Assembly (NCBI GenBank): GCA_023213395.1
Contig: CM041465.1
Location: 40,493,741 to 40,557,740, forward strand
DNA length: 64,000 nt
DNA from: Cycas panzhihuaensis
Taxonomy: Eukaryota > Cycadophyta
Direction: 5' to 3'
Shown here piece after piece: positions 24,543 to 38,164 of this stretch. The translations under genes and the position numbers were made by a program. Position 1 is the stretch's first letter. Every line of letters starts with the position of its first letter. The notes under the pieces were generated by a model. The model saw only the letters and a list, made by a program, of their open reading frames with translations, was not told the DNA's origin and did no database searches.

Positions 24543-24600
24543 TGTGGTAGTTTAGATCTTGGTGGTGGTTTCAAGTTATTGGGACATTATCTTCTCAATA
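24543..24600 (+). repeat. 3' LTR of element A, last 58 bp
   Basis: The stretch from TGTGGTAGTTTAGATCTTGG to CTTCTCAATA matches the end of A's 5' LTR (3083-3140). It completes the 3' LTR interrupted at 7784, giving 659 bp against 660 bp for the 5' copy. The target duplication CCCAA follows at 24601-24605. Confidence 0.88.
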
Positions 24601-24605
24601 CCCAA

Positions 24606-25014
24606 GATGTAATTAAATTTACTTTGAGCTTGAGAAATCTATAAATAAGGAATGAAGATAGAGTTATATTATGATAGATACCTAATTAAGGATCTGAACT
24701 AGAATTTATCTATCTTTACTACTAGAAAGGTTAAAGATAACTTTTGGATGTTTTGAAAAGTTTCAATCTTAGAAGAAGTCTTATGCATTTGTTGCTAGTG
24801 TGGATGATATGAGCAAACTATAGCGTGATTGGCTAGGACACCTTAATTATAAGAGCATCTCACTATTGAAGAAGTTGAAGATGGTGGAAGGATTACTGTA
24901 TATTTCATGCTTAAATAGTATTTATAAATGGTGCATATATAGAAAGCATCATCACTATCCTTTTGCTTAAGGTAATACTTAGAGATCCAAGGATAATCTA
25001 GAGCTTGTATATAC
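24606..25014 (+). pseudogene. GAG-pre/integrase start of element 0
   Basis: Past element A the outer copia frame resumes. After a broken stretch it reads DWLGHLNYKSISLLKKLKMV (about 24818-24885) and KWCIYRKHHHYPFA (about 24930-24970), the GAG-pre and zinc region that should follow the protease cut at 2480. It then reads NLELVYT, the start of the integrase core, and is broken again at 25014 by the inverted solo LTR. Confidence 0.65.
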
Positions 25015-25463
25015 TGTTAAGAGAACTTGGTTATAAATAATGAAATCTACAATGAGGATCTATTCCATTTTGTAGTAAGAACAAAATTTAAAATTGTATT
25101 CAAATGAAAGTATATAAACCAAAGATCATTCAATACATACATAAGAAAAGCATAAGAATTACCAAGTATATCAGATTTAATATGGTAAAATGCTAGTAGG
25201 GTATTAGGGAAACATCCATATAGGAAAGGTATCAAGATTTATTAATCAAGAATAAAAATTTATACTACAACCACCACAAAGTTCTTACAATAATAACAAC
25301 ATACTCACTAGTAAAAATTACTCAATTTGGGTTATATGAATAGTGTCATAAGAAGGTATAAAATCTCAACCATCAGATTTAGGGCATTTTTTATGAGCAA
25401 CCCTAATTCGCTTTTCTAGTTGATAGGTTTTGAATCCTAAAATTTTTCTTTGAGGGATACTAC

Positions 25464-26112
25464 TGTTAGAATGTGACAACAAATGGTTGGGAGGCTAAAA
25501 TTTTGACATGTTGGCAGTGCAGGTTCCCCCCTAAACCTTCCTCGGGGAGTTCCAAGGGGGGCGAGAGTCCCCTTGGCTAGGGGGATGTAGGGGGAGTGGA
25601 ACGCCCCCCACTAAGAGGGGGTTCAGGGGCGATGGCCACCGATCTAAAATATTAGCACTAGAAACTATATTAAATTGTAAAGAGAATCAAGGTCATTTGA
25701 TAAAAATACTCTAGATTCTACGATCAAGATTTGTACTATGTATGACCCACTCATATAGCCTGATTTAGGGCATATATTTCTTTATGTTCAGGTAGTTCAA
25801 TGTACTATGAGTAGGGCAGTGGCTGGTTATTGTTATTGAGAGCACTCTGCTACTAGTTATGTACATTATCTCCATTCTGTGATAGTAAAGATTGATACCT
25901 TTCCTGTATGGATGTTTCCCTAGCACATTACTGGGGTTTTACTACATTATATTAGGTGTACATTTTATGCTTGTCTTTCTTATTCATTTTATTATTTTAT
26001 CTATGGTTTAAGAACTTGCGTATAATTTTAGTTTTGATTCCTGTAACTAGTTACAAGAATAGTTTAGATCTTGGTGGTGGTTTTAGGGTATTAGAACCTT
26101 ATCATCTGAACA
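25464..26112 (+). repeat. 5' LTR of element E
   Basis: 649 bp, TGTTAGAATGTGACAAC to GAACA. It has a G/C-rich two-hairpin block near its start (first hairpin 25552-25576, second about 25598-25623). It is diverged from the 3' copy by roughly a tenth, mostly transitions. Confidence 0.93.
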
Positions 26113-26114
26113 AG

Positions 26115-26127
26115 TGGTATCAAAGCC
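26115..26127 (+). other. Primer-binding site of element E
   Basis: TGGTATCAAAGCC, one transition from the initiator-Met-tRNA complement, two bases after the 5' LTR. Confidence 0.9.
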
Positions 26128-26184
26128 ACTTTTATTTTTGTAGTGAGTTTGTAAAGATTTTGGTGTCATCTTTCTCTACACCAA

Positions 26185-26940
26185 ATGGTGAAACTGGCAA
26201 GTACAAAGTTTGAGGTGGAGAAATTCAATGGCAAGAACAACTTCAAGTTGTAGAAACTGAAAGTGTATGATGTTCTTGTATAACAGAGTTTGTACAGAGC
26301 TCTTGTAGGAAAAATGAGGAAACCCGCAGGGATGGATGATGATGAACGGGATGATCTAGACAAAAAGGCTCTTAGCACAATATGATTGTGCTTGGTAGAT
26401 GAAGTTCTATTCAATATCAAAGTGGAGCAGACAACATCAAGATTATGGACTCAGTTGGAAGGCCTGTATATAACCAAATCAGTGATGAATCGAATCTACT
26501 TGAAGAGGTAGTTATACTCATTACAGATGAAGGAAGGTACAAAAATTACTAACCATTTAAATATTTTCAATACTCTTATTTGTCAGTTGGCTAGTATCGA
26601 TGTTAAAATTGAGGATAAGGACAAGGCTGTTACCTTGGTATGCTCATTACCAGAATCCTGGGATAATATTATCATCTTAATTAGTTTTAGCACTACAGAT
26701 GAATTAGAAGATGATTCTGTTATGAGTTCTTTGTTGATGGAAGAAGTGCAGAGGAAGTCTAGTCTTGAAACCTCCATACCAGAAGCTATGACAGCAAGGG
26801 GTAGAATAATTGATAGAGGACAAAGCTCTAGGGATACATTGAGGTCAAATTTAAAAGGCAAGAAGAGTAAGCTTAGGTGTTGGCAATGTAATAAGATTGG
26901 TCACCTCAAGAAGGATTGCTAGAAAAGGAAGGAGTTCTAG
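26185..26940 (+). pseudogene. gag relic of element E
   Basis: From the ATG at 26185 (MVKLASTKFEVEKFNGKNNF) the frame is gag-like: KVYDVLV, LYRALVGKMRKPAGMDDDE, LEGLYITKSVMNRIYLKR, HLNIFNTLICQLASIDVKIE and LPESWDNII. The zinc knuckle CWQCNKIGHLKKDC (26878-26919) is complete. Main open piece is 26527-26922. A handful of TAG/TAA stops replace Gln or Trp. Compared with element A, E keeps Gln and Trp codons where A has stops. Confidence 0.85.
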
Positions 26941-27029
26941 AAAAAGAAAGATCCTACCAAGGAGGCGAATTAGGTGGAGTCAAATCAAGGTATGGATGAC
27001 AATGTCTTAGTTACTTGTAATGTTTCTCA

Positions 27030-28335
27030 TTATCACTATGACTGGTTATTAGATTCAAGTGCTTTGCACCACGTGTCCACATAAGAGTTAGTTCTCATCA
27101 TACCAACCTATTGATAGCGGTGATATGCTTATGGGAAATGAAGTTTATTATAAGATAGTAGGCATTGGTAGCATCAAAATTAAGATGTTTGATGGGGTAG
27201 TGATAATATTAACTGAGGGTAGACATATACTAGATCTGAAAAGAAATATGATTTCCTTGGGTGAACTAGATTTGGGTGGTTTTAAGAATGCAGGTTATGA
27301 AGAAGTCCTAAAGGTGTAAAAGGGCACCATGGTTATTATGAAAGCTTTAAAGAAAGGAAACCTTTATATATTAGTGGGAAGTATAGATGTTAGTCATACA
27401 GCTACAATATCAAAGACTGTAGAAGATCCAACTTAGTTATGGCATCAAAGACTTGGGCACATGAGTGAGAGAGGAATTAAGGTGCTGATAAATCATAAGT
27501 TACTTCCTAACTTACAACTTTCAGATTTGGCTTTCTGTAAACATTATATTTTTGGAAAATAGTATAGACTCAAGTTTAAAGTAGGAAGTCACACTAGTAA
27601 AGGCATTCTAGATTACATGCATTCAGATGTGTGGGGACCAACCCCTAAAATATCTTGTGGAGGATCATTGTACTTTGTCATATTTATAGATGATTACTCT
27701 AGGAAGGTATGGGTCTATTTTTTGAAAAGGAAATCTGAAGTGTTCAGCGTGTTTAAGTAGTTCAAGGCTCTAGTTGAGAACATCACTGGTAAGACAATCA
27801 AATATTTAATAACTAACAATGGAGGTGAGTTCAACTCCTTAGAGTTTAAAAATTATTGCAGAGAAGCTACGATCGAAAGGTACAAGACCACTAGCTATAC
27901 TTTGCAGTAAAATGGCATTAGTGAGTGCACGAATATGACACTCTTAGAAAGAGCAAGAAGCATGCTAAGTAATGCAGGAGTGGAGCAGGACTTATGGGCA
28001 GAAGTTGTTCAAACAACTTGCTATCTCGTAAATAGGTCACCATCACTCGTAATAGATTGCAAGATTCTTGAAGAGGTATGGACTGGACATCCATGTGATT
28101 ATTCAAATTTAAAAGTGTTTGGTTGTGATGCTTATATCTAAACTGACAAAAGTAAACGTTCAAAGTTAGACCCAAAATCCAAGAGATATATCTTTGTTGG
28201 TTATGGTGATAAGGATGGTGTAAAGGGATACATGTTGTGGGATCCTACTGCCTACAAAATCACCATTAATAGAGATGTTGTATTTGATGAATCTCCCCTT
28301 GTAAAATTAGATAATAGAGAAGTTGAAGTGAAATA
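27030..28335 (+). pseudogene. Protease and integrase relic of element E
   Basis: The protease motif is WLLDSSALHHVS (about 27041-27080), degenerate against DSGASHHMS. GAG-pre reads LWHQRLGHMSERGIKVL (about 27438-27490). The integrase core keeps the first Asp (HSDVWGP, about 27625), but the second is Asn (ITNNGGEFNS, about 27810). The region TLLERARSMLSNAGVEQDLW and NRSPSLVIDCKILEEVWTG (open piece 27935-28141) is well kept. Confidence 0.85.
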
Positions 28336-28339
28336 GGAG

Positions 28340-30100
28340 CAAAAAGTTAAACATCAACAAGTCAAGTTTGAAATGCAGCCATCTGTGGAATCAAAAGAGC
28401 AGGAAGATCTTTTTGAAGATGAATCTATAGTATATTCACAGGAGTATGTGGACACTCCTCTATCAATAGTTAAAAGATCTACACAAGTTAGTCATCCACT
28501 TGACAGGGACAACCCTTCTATTTCTATTGCCTTGGTTTCTAATGATGATGAGCCTACATATTATTAGGAAGCAATAGATGATATCCATGGTGAGAAGTAG
28601 AAGAGGGCTATGTAGGAAGAGATAGACGCTTTAAAGAAAAATAATTCATAGGACTTGGTATAACTTCCACATGGTAGGAAGATTGTTGGTTGCAGGTGGG
28701 TTTTCAAAAAGAAAAGAGATGTTGATGGAAAGGTTGACAAATACTGGGCAAGACTAATGGCTAAAGGTTTTGCACAGAAAGTAGGTATTGACTTTCATGA
28801 GATCTTTTTACCAGTTGTTAAACTTATTTCAATTTAAGTGCTATTAGCATTGGTAGCTTCTCTTTATTTGGAGTTGGAGCAGTTAGATATAAAAATAGCT
28901 TTTTTACATGGAGATTTAGATGAGGAGATCTATATGGATCATCCAGAAGGGTTTGTACAAGATGGATGGAAAAGACTTATTTGTAGGCTCAAGAAATCAT
29001 TATCTGGCCTGAAGCAATCACCCAAGTAGTGGTACAAGAAGTTTGATGCCTTCATGGAGAGCCAAAATTTTAAAATAAGTGAGTATGATCATTGTGTTTA
29101 CTTTAAATTCATAGACAATGGCTTATTCATTATCTTGGTATTGTATGTTGATGACATACTGGTTGCAAGTAAGAGCATGGAAGAAATCAATAAGTAAAAG
29201 GCTAAATTAGTAAGGACTTTTGATATGAAGGATCTGGGAGTTGCAAAATAAATCTTAGGTATGGAGATACATAGATACAGGAAAAATGGTAAGCTATGGT
29301 TATCACAATAGAAATATATGGAGAAGGTACTAACCAGGTTTGGTATGACAAATGTGAAACCAGTGAGTATTCCATTAGCTTCCCATTTCAAGCTTTCTTC
29401 GAGTATGAATCCTAGTAATGAAGAAGAAAAGGATTATATGTCTCATATGCCTTATGCCAGTGTAGTAGGAAGTTTGATGTATACCATGGTATGTACAAGA
29501 CCTGACATTTTACATACAATCAGTGTAGTTAGTAGGTTTATGGAAAATCTAGGAAAGGAACATTGGGTAGCAGTGAAAGAGGTGCTTCGGTATTTGAGAG
29601 GCACAAGTGACTATTGCATCATATTTAGAGGTACAGATAATCAAGTTTGTGGATATGTTGATTTAGACTTTGAAGGAGATTTAGATAAGAGAAGGTCTAC
29701 TTTAGGTTATGTATTCACTCTTGCAAATGGTCCAGTTAGTTGGATGTCAAAATTGTAGACCATAATTACATTATCAACTACAGAAGTTGAATATGTTGTT
29801 GCAACACATGCTTGTAAAGAAGTAATCTGGTTACAGGGTCTATTGGTCAAGCTTGGAAGGAAACAAGAAAAGATAAAAGTATTTTGTGATAGTCAAAGTT
29901 CCATTTACTTAGCCAAGAATCCAGCTTATCACAACAAAACAAAGCATATTGCTCTTAAATACTATTTTGTTACACAAGTTGTGGAAGCAGGTGGAGTGGC
30001 ATTTGATAAGGTTAATACAAAACAAAATTATGCAGATATGTTTACAAAACCAGTACCATTAGAGAAGTTCAAATTATGTTTGACTTCTTTTGTCTTGTAG
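28340..30100 (+). pseudogene. Reverse transcriptase and RNase H relic of element E
   Basis: RT motifs: [39 protein letters not shown] (open piece 28838-29029), [19 protein letters not shown] and the intact LYVDDILVAS box (about 29140-29170). The connection reads VGSLMYTMVCTRPDILHTIS, and EVLRYLRGTSDYCIIFRG follows (open piece 29318-29758). RNase H shows STTEVEYVVATHACKEVIWL, FCDSQSSIYLAKNPAYHNKT and the tail ADMFTKPVP (open piece 29843-30100). It stops at 30100, just before the polypurine tract. Confidence 0.9.
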
Positions 30101-30146
30101 AAAAGATGATGAAGGGTACTAGATAATTTGTTGTCAAGGTGGAGAT

Positions 30147-30795
30147 TGTTAGAATGTGACAACGAATGGTTGGGAGGCTAAAATTTTGACATGTTAGCAG
30201 CATGGGTTCCCCCCTAAACCTTCCTCGAGGGGTTCCAAGGGGGGCAGGAGCCCCCCTTGGCCAATTGGGTGTGGGGAGAGTGGAACGCCCCCTACTAAGA
30301 GGGGTTCAAGGGTAATAGCCCCTGACCTAAAAAAATAGTACTGGAAACTATATTAAATTGTAAAGAGAACCAGGGTCATTCGATAAAAATACCCTAGATT
30401 CTATGGTCAAGATTTGTGCTATGTATAACCCACTTATATAGCCCAATTCAGGGCACATATTTCTTTATGTTGAGGTAGTTCAATATACTAAGAGTAGGAC
30501 GTCGGCTAGTTGTTGTTGCTAAGAGCACTCTGCTACTGGTTATATATATTATCTTCATTTTGTGACAATAAAGATCGATACCTTTCATGTGTGGATGTTT
30601 CCTTAGCACACTGGTGGGGTTTTACCATGTTATATTGGGTGTACATTTTATCCTTAACTTTCTTATTCATTTTATTATTTTATCTCTGGTTTAAGAACTT
30701 TTATGTAATTTTAGTTTTGATTCCTGTAACTAGTTGCAAGAATAGTTTAGATCTTGGTGGTAGTTTTAGGGTATTGGGACCTTGTCATCTCAACA
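30147..30795 (+). repeat. 3' LTR of element E
   Basis: 649 bp, TGTTAGAATGTGACAACG to CATCTCAACA, directly after the polypurine tract and directly before target duplication ACTAC. First hairpin at 30235-30260 pairs perfectly over ten bases. Confidence 0.94.
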
Positions 30796-30974
30796 ACTAC
30801 CTCCAAACTACCATTTGTGGAGGGTAGTTTTGATATCCCCTCATATCCCCCCAGCCAAGTGGGGTTGTTTCCCCCCTTAGATCCCATCGAGGAAAGTTGG
30901 TAGGTAAAATTGCATCAAAAATAAGTCAAAATTTTAGCCTCCTTATATATTATTGTCACAAACCTAACATATAT

Positions 30975-31085
30975 AAATATAATGGGTCCACTCCTAAACC
31001 TATTACTATTAGGAGCTTGATGCACTTTAGTATGTGTTTCCTAGATACTGGGAATGGATTTAGGATGGGTCGACTTAGGTAAGCT
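30975..31085 (+). pseudogene. Integrase core scrap of element 0
   Basis: Directly after the solo LTR the outer copia frame seems to resume with GSTPKPITIRSL, CFLD (for FIDD) and, after a one-base slip, an R-M-W-V-like stretch near 31065. This order (GP-T, then FIDD, then R--WV) fits the early integrase core following NLELVYT at 25014. The match is short and degenerate. Confidence 0.4.
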
Positions 31086-31621
31086 TAGGTATATGTTTCT
31101 CACCAGGTATTCTTCTTCTTCTTTTTTGTCCTTTCCTACAGCGTTTTCTTTCACGTATATGTTTGCATGCTAAAACATATAGGAAACGAAAAAGAGAAAA
31201 AGAACTCATCCTTGCATTTATGTGTCTTTTTTGTTCATAGTTATTTATATCACATGTAGGTAGTTTTCTTTGGACATGAGTTATCCATTCCTCACTTCCC
31301 CAACTAGCCCACATGTAGGATATCATACTACACGCATTTACCCACGCATCGCCTTCTCCCTCTCTTAAGAAGGCACAACTCTTTAGGATCCCTCTTCCTC
31401 TTCCCGACCATCCAAGGGGTAGGACGGCCTCTCCTTTTGGGACGACCCAAGGCCTATCCTTTTGGGATGACCCAAGGCCTCGCCTTGCATCCTTCCCCAA
31501 AGATTGCCCAAAGGCAATTGGGTGCCATTCTGTGTCCCGAATCTGCGGCACGGACATCACGTACATCCTGTGTGGTGTTTTTCTTGCCATTAGATCCCAC
31601 TCATAGCTTGACTACATCTTA
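31086..31621. other. GC-richer patch of unknown origin
   Basis: About 530 bp with clearly higher GC than its surroundings and no similarity I recognise. A 25-bp unit (CTCTCCTTTTGGGACGACCC and on) is repeated twice at about 31428-31478. The minus strand has a stop-free frame of 171 codons (31075-31590), Arg-rich at its end, with no known domain. On the minus strand a TATA-like GATATAAATAAC lies near 31245. It begins TG (31094) and ends CA (31616), which would fit a solo LTR, but no target duplication matches. Confidence 0.4.
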
Positions 31622-31741
31622 GTTAGCCACGTCTTACTAAACATCATAGACTACCTCGTAGACGCATTTCAGTATGATAAAGCAAAAAGTGATCCATGAT
31701 GGATAGTTGAAATGGAAGAGGAGTATGGTTCACTTATGAAG
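31622..31741 (+). pseudogene. Start of RT of element 0, cut by element G
   Basis: The frame reads DAFQYDKAKSDP, a stop for Trp, then IVEMEEEYGSLMKNN, the start of copia RT. It breaks at the target duplication AATAA (31742-31746) and continues past element G at 35845. Confidence 0.7.
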
Positions 31742-31746
31742 AATAA

Positions 31747-31963
31747 TAAGGTGACTCAGGCTGATCACACTCATTAAAAAAAGGTAAATTACTCAAAATA
31801 TTTACTATCTGATGGATAATTGATTATAATTGATAGATTAATATCCAATATTACATAGGTAAGTGTATATATAGTCTATTCACAAAAGGATGTATCTAAT
31901 TAATAAATGGACATAACCCTTTACTAATTTTATGTTTAATTGTACCATTTAGACTCACTCCAA
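31747..31963 (-). repeat. 3' LTR of element G
   Basis: 217 bp; plus-strand ends TAAGGTGACTCAGG and GACTCACTCCA. Matches 35613-35839 through TCCAATATTAC-TAGGTAAGTG and GTATATATAGTCTATTCA. Confidence 0.85.
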
Positions 31964-35598
<3,635 letters not shown>

Positions 35599-35610
35599 GC
35601 TCTGGTACCA
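35599..35610 (-). other. Primer-binding site of element G
   Basis: On the minus strand TGGTACCAGAGC, one base from the initiator-Met-tRNA complement, two bases inside the right LTR. Confidence 0.85.
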
Positions 35611-35612
35611 CT

Positions 35613-35839
35613 TGAGGTGACCTAGGCTAGTCATGCTCATAAACAGAAGGCAAATTACTCAAAATATTCAATATCTAATGGATAATTTATTATAATTAAT
35701 AATTGATTAATACATTGATATCCAATATTACCTAGGTAAGTGTATATATAGTCTATTCATATAAGGATGTGTTTAATTAATAAATAGACATGACCCTTCA
35801 CTAATTTTATGTCTAATTGTACCATTTAGGCTCATTACA
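35613..35839 (-). repeat. 5' LTR of element G
   Basis: 227 bp; minus-strand start TGTAATGAGCCTAAATGG. A TATA-like CTATATATACAC lies about 100 bp in on the minus strand. Target duplication AATAA follows at 35840. Confidence 0.86.
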
Positions 35840-35844
35840 AATAA

Positions 35845-37150
35845 TATATGAGATTTGGTTTTTCTCACCCCTAACAAAGAACCTCATTGAATGTAAGTGG
35901 GTCTACAAGACTAAGCTCCGCTCTAATGGAGAGGTGGATAAGTATAAGGTTAGGATTATTACTCAAGGGTTCAAACTAAAAGAAGGAATTGATTATGAGG
36001 AGATGTTTACATTAGTATCTAAGATAACCATGGTCTATTTGATCATTTCCTTAGTAGCTACATATATTTAGGAGTTACACCAAATGGATGTCAAGCCTAC
36101 ATTTCTTAATGGATATATAAAGGAAGAGATTTATATATTGTAACCTCTAGGATTCATTAAGAAAGGCCAAAAGTATCTTGTATGCTAGTTGAAGAAATCT
36201 CTCTATGGCCTAAAAAAAGCACCTTATACTTGGTATAAAAAGATTGATACTAAGTTAAAAGTTGAAGGATTCATTATTTTAGATCTTGACCTAAATCCAT
36301 ATATGAAAAGGATAGAAACCTCAATAGTCTAATTTAGAAACTACCTTGCACATGATAGGCCTCAAGAGACATCACTACTTCTTGGGCATTCAAATTAGGT
36401 AGATGGAAGATTGAATTATATTATTATAGATGCAACACATGAAGAATGTACTGGACAAGTTTGGAATATAGAATTATAAACCAAGTGTAACACCATATGT
36501 TAAGGGTGTAAGATTACAAAAGGATATATCTAAACCCTCAATAAAGTACCATCAGTTGGTAGGGAGTCTAATTTATTTGACTCATACTAGACCAGATATT
36601 GCTTATGCTATTGAATTAGTTTCCCACTGTATGTAGAATCCTCAAGAACCATATTAGGTTACAGTGAAGTGAATTTTCATGTACTTATAACGAACACTTA
36701 ATCTTGGTCTTAAATATTATTGAGGTGAGGAGACTCTTTAATAATTAGAAGTCCACTATTAGATGCATCTTAAGTGTTAGTAATAGATTTATTTTATGGT
36801 AGTTGAAGAAGCAACAAATAGTAGCACATCTTCTACATAGGTAGAATATCAAGGACTTAATGCCCATGTGAAGGAAGTTATATGGTTGTAAGTTCTCTTG
36901 GAAGTTCTTAGAGTTTCAAATAGACATCTAATTATTTCCATCGATAATTAGAGTACCATTTACTTATCAAAGAATCCAGAGTTTTATGCTCATATAAAGT
37001 GCATTAAGATACAAGACCCTATATCTATGAATAAATTAAATCAGGGAAATTGTAGGTTGGCTATTGTTTGAGCAAATATCAACTTATGAACATCTTCACC
37101 AAAGCAGTTACTGAAGATCATTTCATAAAGATATATACTGGATTAGGACT
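35845..37150 (+). pseudogene. RT and RNase H relic of element 0
   Basis: RT continues with NLIECKWVYKTKLRSNGEVDKY (open piece 35817-36071, whose first bases lie in G's LTR), LKEGIDYEEMFTLVSKITMV, MDVKPTFLNGYIKEEIYI and LKKSLYGLKKAPYTWYKKID. The YVDD box region near 36290-36330 is too broken to read. Further on are VGSLIYLTHTRPDIAYAIEL (about 36560-36620), HVKEVIWL and TIYLSKNPEFYAHIK, the RNase H end. Stops and frameshifts are dense. It ends close to the polypurine tract TTGAGGGGGGA (37165-37175). Confidence 0.75.
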
Positions 37151-37175
37151 CGTAGACATTATCCTTGAGGGGGGA

Positions 37176-37627
37176 TGTATTGACAAGGATAAAGAAGTTG
37201 CAAGTTGATAGTCCCAAACTTCATGATAATATAACTACTATAGGTTGCAAGTTCTCCACATTCACATTAAAGAGGGATGTTAACATGGCAATTATTTATT
37301 AAGCTACTAATTAATGCTGATATATGGTTTAACTAATCATGATTATTAAATGATGTGAGACATTTAAAGGGTCACAACCATTATCAATTGACACCTCTTA
37401 GAGGGATATATATATCCTAGATCCCTTGTATATTCAATCAATTCAAGTAAGTGTAATCAATATGATACAAAGATCTTTTATGGTGGGTTTTTTCCTAGAA
37501 GGTTTTCCCACGTAAATCCTATGTACTATGCATTTTTATTCTACATATATATCTTTATTTTCTTATTATATATGGTTAAGGATTCTACAAATATAAACAT
37601 GTATATATGAATTCATGTTCCTTAACA
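37176..37627 (+). repeat. 3' LTR of element 0 (probable)
   Basis: It starts TGTATTGACAAGG directly after the polypurine tract and probably ends CCTTAACA at 37627. The interior has LTR-like features: TATATATATCCTAG near 37408 and the CTAGAAGGTTTTCCCACGTA stretch near 37495. No second copy was found in the window, so the right end is inferred. Confidence 0.55.
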
Positions 37628-37889
37628 TATCCTATTATGGCACTTAATCAAATGGATAATTCTTGACTAAAATAGAATAAATATATCATGAATAACCAAA
37701 AAAAAACTTACAAAAAGAGAAATTATAAAGAAATCACTAAATAAAAAAATTTGGATCTTAATTAATCATTAGGTAGATCAAGAAAAAAAATTATGGAACC
37801 CCTTTATCCTTGAATTTGTTCCTTTTTAAAGCTGTTACTTTAATATAATAGTTAGCCATCTCCAAAGACCATTTTTTAGATTATATCTC
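37628..37889. other. AT-rich spacer
   Basis: Nothing recognisable. The last five bases, ATCTC (37885-37889), are the left target duplication of element J. Confidence 0.5.
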
Positions 37890-38111
37890 TGTTGGAAAAT
37901 ATAACCTGCAATAAGATAATCACAAATAGAAACAAACACCTCTACAGGATTGAACGGTACCCTTAAGGTACCTCAAATTGTATTAGTAAAACATACTTAC
38001 AACAACATTCAATATGATACACTATATTGTGTATTTATAATACAAGTCATGATGGAAGAGTAGGACCCACTTACATGTGGAATAAATCAAATATGCATTA
38101 ATATTCCAACA
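37890..38111 (-). repeat. 3' LTR of element J
   Basis: 222 bp, plus-strand ends TGTTGGAAAATATAACC and AATATTCCAACA. Confidence 0.92.
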
Positions 38112-38164
38112 CTCTCCCTTAATACACATTTGGGTTATTTGTACTTGTAATGCCTTGTCCTTGG

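Larger units (their letters stand above)
2481..24600 (+). mobile_element. Element A: Ty1/copia retrotransposon, split by element B
   Basis: A complete but decayed copia element. The 5' LTR is 2481-3140 and the 3' LTR is 7184-7784 continued at 24543-24600, because element B entered the 3' LTR. The target duplication CCCAA lies at 2476-2480 and 24601-24605. Outer LTR ends are mutated (TATTAG for TGTTAG at the left, AATA for AACA at the right). The element's own length is about 5.36 kb. The internal order is gag, protease, integrase, RT, RNase H, as in copia, and the motifs look Tork/Tnt1-like. It belongs to the same family as element E and the solo LTR at 25015-30969. Confidence 0.9.
25464..30795 (+). 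mobile_element. Element E: Ty1/copia retrotransposon, complete structure
   Basis: Two LTRs of exactly 649 bp (25464-26112 and 30147-30795) flanked by a perfect target duplication ACTAC (25459-25463 and 30796-30800). Total length is 5332 bp. The priming site is at 26115-26127 and the polypurine tract AAGGTGGAGAT at 30136-30146. Gag, protease, integrase, RT and RNase H lie in copia order. It is the same family as element A and shows how A looked before heavier decay. It is inserted in a minus-strand solo LTR of its own family. Confidence 0.95.
25015..30969 (-). repeat. Solo LTR of the A/E family, minus strand, split by element E
   Basis: The segments 25015-25458 and 30801-30969 together read, on the minus strand, as one degenerate LTR of the A/E family. 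Its minus-strand start is TGTTAGGTTTGTGACA (30954-30969), it includes the GGCTAAAATTTTGAC box and the G/C-rich block (30845-30895), and it contains a segment whose complement at 25203-25235 matches the AAACATCCATA/GGAAAGGTATC part of the E LTR. It is flanked by TATAC (25010-25014) and TATAT (30970-30974), one mismatch. No internal region is attached, so it is probably a solo LTR. Element E is inserted within it. Confidence 0.75.
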
